A DNA stretch of 64,000 nucleotides from Carboxylicivirga litoralis (lineage in GTDB: Bacteria; Bacteroidota; Bacteroidia; Bacteroidales; Marinilabiliaceae), in contig NZ_JAFMVC010000001.1 of the NCBI RefSeq assembly GCF_025499605.1, positions 372,001-436,000 on the forward strand, given 5' to 3'. The notes beneath the pieces are model-generated. The model saw only the letters and a program-made list of their open reading frames with translations, ran no database searches and had not been told where the DNA came from. Positions within the stretch are counted from its first letter, which is position 1. Every line of letters starts with the position of its first letter. Below, one piece after another: positions 58,164 through 64,000 of the stretch. The position numbers were made by a program, and so were the translations under genes.

Positions 58164-59207
58164 ATGAGCAAAGAGGCATTATACGGAAAAACACTGAGTG
58201 AGTTAAAGACATGTGTGAAGGATTTGGGTTTGCCCGCATTTACCTCCAAACAAATTGCCGACTGGTTGTACAAAAAACATGTGACAACCATCGACGATAT
58301 GACCAACTTGTCGAAAAAAGCAAGAACGGAACTCAACGATAAGTACGAGGTGGGCTTAATGCCGCCGCAATCTTTTCAGGAATCAGTTGACGGCACCAAA
58401 AAGTACCTTTATCAAACCAGCAACAACCAGTTTATTGAAGCCGCCTATTTACCAGAGGACAACCGCAATACCTTGTGTATCTCGTCGCAGGTAGGCTGTA
58501 AAATGGGCTGTTTATTTTGTATGACAGCGCGACAGGGCTTTCAAAAGAACCTGACAAGCAACGAAATACTCAACCAGATTGCCAGTTTACCCGAACGCGA
58601 CACGCTGACCAATGTCGTCTACATGGGTATGGGCGAACCAATGGACAATATTGAGAATGTACTTAAAAGTCTGGAAATCATCACAGCTGAATGGGGTTAT
58701 GCCTGGAGTCCGCGTCGCATTAATGTATCAACCATTGGCGTAGTGCCGGCCATGCGCCGCTTTATCGAAGAATCGGAAGCACACCTGGCCATTAGCTTAC
58801 ACTCTCCATTTAATGACGAGCGCAAACAGTTGATGCCCATTGAAAACGTGTACACTGCCGAGAAAGTCATTGAAGCCTTGCGCGATTATGATTTTGGTCG
58901 TCAGCGCCGTATCTCGTTCGAATACATCATGTTTAAAGGCGTTAATGATTCGCCACAACACGTAAAAGGATTACTGCAGTTACTCAATGGCATCAAATGC
59001 CGCGTCAACCTGATTCATTTTCATCCAATCCCGAATTCACCATTGGAAGGAAGCGATTACAAAACAATGGAATTTTTCCGCGATAAGTTATCTCAGAAAG
59101 GCATCACCACAACCATTCGGAAATCAAGGGGCGAAGACATCTACGCCGCATGTGGCTTATTGTCAACAAAAAAACTCATCAAAGAGAATAACGAAAAAGA
59201 TTATTAA
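58164..59207 (+). CDS. rlmN: 23S rRNA (adenine2503-C2)/tRNA methyltransferase
   Basis: 347 residues, a radical SAM enzyme. The cluster motif CxxxCxxC is in VGCKMGCLFCMTARQGF. A methyl-carrying Cys lies near the C-terminus (YAACGLLST), and GMGEPMDN and SLHSPFND are family hallmarks. It methylates C2 of A2503 in 23S rRNA and A37 of some tRNAs. It is preceded by the flavin reductase with a 2-bp gap, and a reductase could supply the electrons for the radical SAM reaction; that link is inference. Confidence 0.96.
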   Translation: MSKEALYGKTLSELKTCVKDLGLPAFTSKQIADWLYKKHVTTIDDMTNLSKKARTELNDKYEVGLMPPQSFQESVDGTKKYLYQTSNNQFIEAAYLPEDNRNTLCISSQVGCKMGCLFCMTARQGFQKNLTSNEILNQIASLPERDTLTNVVYMGMGEPMDNIENVLKSLEIITAEWGYAWSPRRINVSTIGVVPAMRRFIEESEAHLAISLHSPFNDERKQLMPIENVYTAEKVIEALRDYDFGRQRRISFEYIMFKGVNDSPQHVKGLLQLLNGIKCRVNLIHFHPIPNSPLEGSDYKTMEFFRDKLSQKGITTTIRKSRGEDIYAACGLLSTKKLIKENNEKDY

Positions 59208-59314
59208 ACCATTCTATATTCTTTCCTCCTTACTACAGCTTCCTATTGACATTTAGTTTTAAGCTTCTTAGTTTTATCAATAATTGATATTATTAACAAT
59301 TAAATCCAGGCTAA

Positions 59315-59635
59315 ATGTTAAAACTTATTTTGAATGGAACAGTAGGTAAAGATGCTGAAGTTAAAACCGTAGGTGAGCGAAAAGTCATCAATTTTGATGT
59401 AGCTGTATCCATGGACTACAAAAATGCACAAGGCGAAAAAGTTGAACGTACCGAATGGGTAAGAGCTGCCATGTGGCGAAGTGAGAGACAAAGCACTAAA
59501 GTTGCCGAGTTTTTGAAAAAAGGACAAAAAGTACTGCTTGAAGGCGTCCCTGGCAGCGAGGGCTATCAGAGCAAAGACGGAACAGTGAAGTCGACCATAC
59601 ACGTCAATGTTAAAGAATTGGAGTTACTAAATTAA
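59315..59635 (+). CDS. ssb: Short single-stranded DNA-binding protein
   Basis: 106 residues, one OB-fold: LKLILNGTVGKDAEVKTVGE, FDVAVSMDY, TEWVRAAMWRSE, LKKGQKVLLEG and STIHVNVKELELL. Length and motifs fit the SSB family but the protein stops right after the fold, lacking the linker and acidic DDDIPF-type tail through which the main SSB binds partner proteins. It is therefore likely an accessory SSB. It has its own terminator. Confidence 0.88.
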   Translation: MLKLILNGTVGKDAEVKTVGERKVINFDVAVSMDYKNAQGEKVERTEWVRAAMWRSERQSTKVAEFLKKGQKVLLEGVPGSEGYQSKDGTVKSTIHVNVKELELLN

Positions 59636-59648
59636 CAACATGAATAAG

Positions 59649-59683
59649 CAAAGGCTGCACCATTAAAAAAATTGCAGCCTTTG
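59649..59683 (+). terminator. Hairpin terminator after ssb
   Basis: CAAAGGCTGCA pairs perfectly with TGCAGCCTTTG around a 13-nt loop; the following T content is low. Confidence 0.65.
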
Positions 59684-59734
59684 TTCAAAGACCAGTTTTC
59701 GATTTAAACACCATCGCTCTTCAATAATTCTTGC

Positions 59735-59742
59735 TATTTTTG
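59735..59742 (+). promoter_or_regulatory. Promoter -7 element (TATTTTTG)
   Basis: A perfect TAnnTTTG motif 19 bp before the ATG of the lipoprotein gene. Confidence 0.65.
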
Positions 59743-59761
59743 AATAACAAATACAAGCATC

Positions 59762-60568
59762 ATGAAGACACTTCCGATTATTATACTTCTAACAACCCTA
59801 TTCGTAGCAGCCTGTGGCCCTAATAAACAAGAATTAGCCAAAGAAAGATTTAACCGGGCAGAACAATTATTTAATCAGAAAAAGTTTAACGATGCTAAAT
59901 TAGAGATTGACTCCATCGAAGACCTCTATCCCAATCAAATTGAATATGTAACTCGTGGCAATGATTTATTGCGCAAAATAACCATTGAAGAACAAAGACA
60001 AAACTTAGTGTTTTTAGACAGCATGCTACAAGTTAAGCAAGCTGAATTAAAGCCTTTAATGAAGAATTTTACCGAATCATCAGATTACGGAACTAAAAAA
60101 ATTCTCATTCACAAACGTCAAAAGCCCGAAAACTCATATGGCAGAACCTACCTGAGAGCTCACCTCGACCTGGAAGGCAACTTCTACATCTCAAGCCGCT
60201 ACACAGGTACCGAAAGAATCTACCACGACCAGATAAAGGTATACTTTAGCGGGAATAGTGTTTTAAGCGAAGAAATAGCCGAAGATGGGTTTAACAACCG
60301 TCACTTTGAAGATGGTGAAAACCAATGGGAAGTGGTTAGTTATAAAGATGGCACCGACAACGGGGTGGTTGATTTTATTGCCAACAATGCTGATAAATCA
60401 TTAAAAGTACAATTCCGTGGTAAAAAATACTTTTACATTGTGATGGAAAAATTTGATAAAGAAGCCATTCGCGATGGCTACGAAATATCATTTGTTTTAA
60501 AAGAAATTAAGCGAATCGAAGAAGAAATAGATAAAGTAAAGGCTGAATTGGGCCGCCTAAATGCCTAA
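59762..60568 (+). CDS. Lipoprotein of unknown function
   Basis: 268 residues with a clear lipobox (LFVAAC, Cys19). A TPR-like helical stretch follows (AKERFNRAEQLFNQKKFNDA, about 27-50), then a region with STRYTGTE-like beta strands (SSRYTGTERIYHDQIKVYF) and a C-terminal coiled coil (IKRIEEEIDKVKAELG). I recognise no named family; the architecture suggests a periplasmic structural or binding role. It has its own promoter and a hairpin terminator. Confidence 0.8.
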   Translation: MKTLPIIILLTTLFVAACGPNKQELAKERFNRAEQLFNQKKFNDAKLEIDSIEDLYPNQIEYVTRGNDLLRKITIEEQRQNLVFLDSMLQVKQAELKPLMKNFTESSDYGTKKILIHKRQKPENSYGRTYLRAHLDLEGNFYISSRYTGTERIYHDQIKVYFSGNSVLSEEIAEDGFNNRHFEDGENQWEVVSYKDGTDNGVVDFIANNADKSLKVQFRGKKYFYIVMEKFDKEAIRDGYEISFVLKEIKRIEEEIDKVKAELGRLNA

Positions 60569-60585
60569 CAGAATTGCAATATTTC

Positions 60586-60618
60586 AAAAGCTGTTACAAA
60601 TATTTGTAGCAGCTTTTT
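60586..60618 (+). terminator. Hairpin terminator
   Basis: AAAAGCTGTTACAAA and TTTGTAGCAGCTTTT pair with one mismatch (T/G), followed by further T. It separates the lipoprotein gene from the giant adhesin. Confidence 0.8.
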
Positions 60619-60784
60619 CGTTTTAATACAGTTATAATTCCTTAATTCACAGGCGTTACTTTCTATAAAGCCCTATTCTCACAACTTTCATAATCAATTT
60701 TAGCCCTTTCATCAAAAAAGTGAGCCACAAGGCATAATCCTTAATAACTTTAGCTAATTAGTTTTTACCAAAACTACTTTGATT

Positions 60785-63700
60785 ATGCAAACCCAAAACC
60801 CAATTAACAAGTTGTTAAAAATAACTTGTATAGCTTTTTTCGCGATAATATTGCCCCAAATTACTATTGGGCAAGAAATTACTATTTCTGGCACTAATGG
60901 AACAGAGGGTTCAACGGCTGGACAATTCACGTTCAAACCGGCAACTCCTTTCACTAGTAATGGAGATATAACCATCACCTTCACAACAGGTTCTGGTTTT
61001 GCAAGTGAAACAGATGACTTTACTGTATCAAGCAAAACCATACCTTATACAACGAATGACACAGAAGTCTCTCTTGACATTAACATAGTAGACGACAGCG
61101 TAGTAGAAGGAACGGAAACAATTGAGATTTCTGTAACAACTACTGGAACTGCTACTTTCACTAGCAGTATTAATCCTACTATCGACATCCTCGATAATGA
61201 TGTGGCCGGCTTCAGCCTATCAACTTCCACACTTGACATTGCTGAAAATGAAAACAAAACCTTTAACGTTGTCCTTTCTAAGGAGCCGGAAAGCGATGTT
61301 ATCATTGATTTAATAGAAGATACTAATCACAGTGATATTATTACCCTCGACAAAACAAGTCTGACATTTATTCCAGGTGAATGGAATGTTTCGCAAACTG
61401 TAACAGTTAGTATTGAAGACGATAATAACCTGGTGGATGAAACAACTTTTATCACAGCTTCAGTCAACTCCGGAAGCAATAGCCACTTTACCAGTCTATC
61501 TGACAAAACCATCACGATCAATGTAAGTGACGATGATACGGCTCCTGTTTTCACCTCATCACCAGGCACCTCTCCTATTGACATTAACGAAGATGCTTTT
61601 TACTCTTACGATATTGTTGTAAGCGATGCTGATGGTGACATACCTACTATTACACTCGTAGAACCAGCCAGCTCATCATGGTTAAGCATTACCCCCACTG
61701 GTGATGGCACTGCTACATTAAGCGGTACACCTTTACAAGCCGATGTAACCAATGGCACCCCGCTTACCGTAATACTTCGTGCTACAGACGACTTAACTAG
61801 TACCGATCAAACCTTCACGCTGAATATCATCAACGTAAATGACTTACCAGAAATAACATCCACAGATGAAGAAGCAGCTACACAGGGCACATTATACGAG
61901 TATACAATTACCGCCACTGACGAAGATGGCGACAACATACAGTTTTCGTTAAGTAATACGCCAAGCTGGCTGGCCCTATCCGACAATACAAGTACCAGCA
62001 CAAAGCTTTCAGGAACTCCTGGAAATGACGAAGTTGGCGATAACAATGTAACGCTTGTGGTAAGCGACGGTAATGCCAGCTTTAATCACACGTTTACCAT
62101 TACGGTGGCCAACATTAACGATGCTCCAACATTTACCTCAACAGCTGTCACTGCAGTTGATGAGGATATTGCTTATAGCTATGACATTGTTGTCAACGAC
62201 ATTGATGTGGGAGACAACTTAACCATAACGGCCCCTACCAAACCCGCCTGGCTTACATTTAGCGATGGCACCGATGGTACAGCCTCTTTAACAGGGACAC
62301 CAAGCAATTCGGAAGTAGGCGACCATTCGGTAGTCCTCAATGCCAATGATGGAACAGTTGATGTTCAACAGTCGTTCACTATTACGGTCAGTAACATCAA
62401 CGATGCACCAACCTTTGTTAATGCACCAACGGATACACATACTAACGAAGATGCTGAATACAGTCAATTACTTGAAACCAATGACATTGACAATGGAGAT
62501 GTTGTAACCCTGGAGGCAACTACCATACCTGGCTGGTTAAATTTAACTGACAACGGCAACACAACCTACACACTTACAGGAACACCTTTACAAAGCGATG
62601 TTGGCGTTCATGCTATCTCAATTAAAGCAACTGATGGCGATGCCGAAACATTTTTAAATTATAACATCACAGTTGTTAATGTTGATGACTCCCCAATTAT
62701 TACCAGTAGTACCTTCTCTACAGCAGAAAATACTGCAATTACAATTGAATTAAGTAGTTTCGCCTCGGATGAAGATGGTAATTTAGATCCTTCATCATTG
62801 GTTATCACGTCAGGCCCATCCAATGGTTCAACATCGATCAACTCAACAAGTGGTGATATAACTTACACACCAAACACATCCTTTTCAGGAAGCGATAATT
62901 TTAATGTACAGATACAGGATACTGACAGCAGATACAGCAACACAGGAACGATCACTATTAACGTTTCTAGCGAAGCTCCAAGTGCCGTCGATGATTCGTA
63001 TACTATTAACGAAGATACTCCAAGCGTATTTGATGTATTAGCCAACGACACCGATCCGCAAGATAACATCAATGCTGGCTCATTAACCATTGTTGATGCG
63101 CCACAACACGGAACAGTAATATTCAATAGCGACAACAACAACTTTGAATATACACCAAACACCAATTACAATGGTTCCGACAGCTTTACCTATAGTGTTT
63201 GTGATGTTACAAGCTATTGCGATCAGGGAAGTGTTTCGATTACCATTACAGCGGTTAATGACGCTCCTACCTATAGTTCTAGTCCTACAACAGAAGTTAG
63301 TCAGGATGCGACTTATACCTATAATATCGCCGTGTCAGACATTGAAACCGCGACCTTGAGCATAGGTTATTCAGGCACTCTACCCACCTGGTTAAGCCTT
63401 ACCGACAACGGCGATAACACAGCCGTTCTGACAGGCACACCCACCAACGACAACATTGGTTCATTCCTAATCACACTCACAGCAAGTGATGGGGACTTAA
63501 CAACACCTCAAGAATTCACAATCAATGTTACCAATGTTAACGATGCTCCGGCATTCACTTCATCAGCTACATCCGAGACCAATGAAGATGAAGCTTATAG
63601 TTTCACCATAACAGCCACCGACATTGATGCAGATGATGTATTAACTTTCGGCAGTTTAGAAACATTACCAACCTGGCTGACACTTGTAAATAATAATGAT

Positions 63701-64000
63701 AAAACAGCTACATTAAGTGGTAATCCGGGCAATGACGAAGTAGGTACTTATAACATTACTTTGACAGTAAACGATGGTACAATAACTGTGGAGCAAGCTT
63801 TTACACTGACAGTTCTCAATGTCAATGATGCGCCCGTATTTACTTCAGGAGCAATAACTACAGCAACACAGAATATTACTTACGAATATTCAATTGTAGC
63901 AACTGATGTTGATGTTAATGACAACCTGTCGTTTACCATGCCTGTTGGCCCGACTTGGCTAACACTCACTGACCTAGGTGATAAAACAGCTAATTTATCA
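60785..64000 (+). CDS. Giant secreted Calx-beta/cadherin-like repeat protein (3' part cut by window end)
   Basis: 1072 residues are visible with no stop. A signal peptide (LLKITCIAFFAIILPQITIG) starts it. Two Calx-beta-like domains follow (about 35-130 and 137-255; DDSVVEGTETIEISV, FIPGEWNVSQTVTVSIEDD). Then come repeats of about 90-100 residues with NDAPTFTS-type borders, each opening with a DEDxxYSYDI-like strand and ending in LSGTP and a FTITVxNxND motif. At least one VDDSYTINEDTPSVFDVLAND cadherin-like domain (shortened here) is in the middle. Such proteins are calcium-rich surface adhesins, usually secreted by the type IX system. The C-terminal sorting signal would lie outside the window. 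Confidence 0.9.
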   Translation, partial: MQTQNPINKLLKITCIAFFAIILPQITIGQEITISGTNGTEGSTAGQFTFKPATPFTSNGDITITFTTGSGFASETDDFTVSSKTIPYTTNDTEVSLDINIVDDSVVEGTETIEISVTTTGTATFTSSINPTIDILDNDVAGFSLSTSTLDIAENENKTFNVVLSKEPESDVIIDLIEDTNHSDIITLDKTSLTFIPGEWNVSQTVTVSIEDDNNLVDETTFITASVNSGSNSHFTSLSDKTITINVSDDDTAPVFTSSPGTSPIDINEDAFYSYDIVVSDADGDIPTITLVEPASSSWLSITPTGDGTATLSGTPLQADVTNGTPLTVILRATDDLTSTDQTFTLNIINVNDLPEITSTDEEAATQGTLYEYTITATDEDGDNIQFSLSNTPSWLALSDNTSTSTKLSGTPGNDEVGDNNVTLVVSDGNASFNHTFTITVANINDAPTFTSTAVTAVDEDIAYSYDIVVNDIDVGDNLTITAPTKPAWLTFSDGTDGTASLTGTPSNSEVGDHSVVLNANDGTVDVQQSFTITVSNINDAPTFVNAPTDTHTNEDAEYSQLLETNDIDNGDVVTLEATTIPGWLNLTDNGNTTYTLTGTPLQSDVGVHAISIKATDGDAETFLNYNITVVNVDDSPIITSSTFSTAENTAITIELSSFASDEDGNLDPSSLVITSGPSNGSTSINSTSGDITYTPNTSFSGSDNFNVQIQDTDSRYSNTGTITINVSSEAPSAVDDSYTINEDTPSVFDVLANDTDPQDNINAGSLTIVDAPQHGTVIFNSDNNNFEYTPNTNYNGSDSFTYSVCDVTSYCDQGSVSITITAVNDAPTYSSSPTTEVSQDATYTYNIAVSDIETATLSIGYSGTLPTWLSLTDNGDNTAVLTGTPTNDNIGSFLITLTASDGDLTTPQEFTINVTNVNDAPAFTSSATSETNEDEAYSFTITATDIDADDVLTFGSLETLPTWLTLVNNNDKTATLSGNPGNDEVGTYNITLTVNDGTITVEQAFTLTVLNVNDAPVFTSGAITTATQNITYEYSIVATDVDVNDNLSFTMPVGPTWLTLTDLGDKTANLS

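Noticed and set aside
60785-63200. Several minus-strand frames of 60-100 codons
   Set aside because: They are antisense to the repetitive adhesin and have repeat-biased, low-complexity translations.

Overview
The window looks like chromosomal DNA of a Bacteroidota bacterium, most likely a marine member of the Bacteroidales/Marinilabiliales (family-level placement is inference). The signs are SusC/SusD transport genes, two ECF sigma/FecR pairs, Bacteroidota-type promoters (TAnnTTTG at -7), DUF3667, DUF3109 and DUF4494 proteins, sulfatases, and moderately AT-rich DNA. No rRNA operon, CRISPR array, complete insertion sequence or prophage is visible. The first gene (an NtrC-type regulator) and the last (a giant repeat adhesin) are cut by the window ends.

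Layout. 1-4.7 kb: a two-component pair, a flavodoxin, an O-methyltransferase and an M16 protease, all on the minus strand. 4.7-5.6 kb: two tRNA-Phe genes followed by a small GIY-YIG nuclease gene and a damaged second copy of the unit made of tRNA 3' end, terminator and nuclease start. 5.6-11.8 kb: cobalamin genes (cobQ, threonine-phosphate decarboxylase, cbiB and cobT on the minus strand; cobO on the plus strand). 11.9-21.3 kb: a cysteine-cluster protein, a SRPBCC/GyrI-like protein, a GHL10-type glycosidase, a 1443-residue hybrid histidine kinase and a LamG-endonuclease lipoprotein. 21.3-24.5 kb: ECF sigma, FecR and an STN-domain protein with no transporter. 24.5-31 kb: housekeeping genes plus an acyl-carrier-like protein that lacks the phosphopantetheine serine.

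31.1-53.8 kb is a polysaccharide utilisation locus. ECF sigma and FecR precede SusC/SusD, a LamG surface lipoprotein, a LamG-phosphoesterase, three sulfatases, a GH109-type enzyme (alpha-N-acetylgalactosaminidase family), a GH2 beta-galactosidase-like enzyme, a tetrahaem cytochrome fused to a formylglycine-generating-enzyme-like (SUMF) domain, a Tat-type Gfo/Idh/MocA lipoprotein and a translationally coupled 62-residue cysteine-rich protein. The content suggests a sulfated glycan with galactose and GalNAc. The last three genes look like a periplasmic redox module attached to it.

53.9-64 kb: three small secreted or membrane proteins, a 267-bp inverted-repeat element, gpmI, a flavin reductase, rlmN, a short SSB, a lipoprotein and the start of a very large Calx-beta/cadherin-like surface protein.

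The items most worth a second look are the tRNA-Phe/GIY-YIG tandem unit, the cytochrome-SUMF fusion with its redox neighbours, the serine-less carrier protein, and the structured inverted-repeat element near 55.4 kb.
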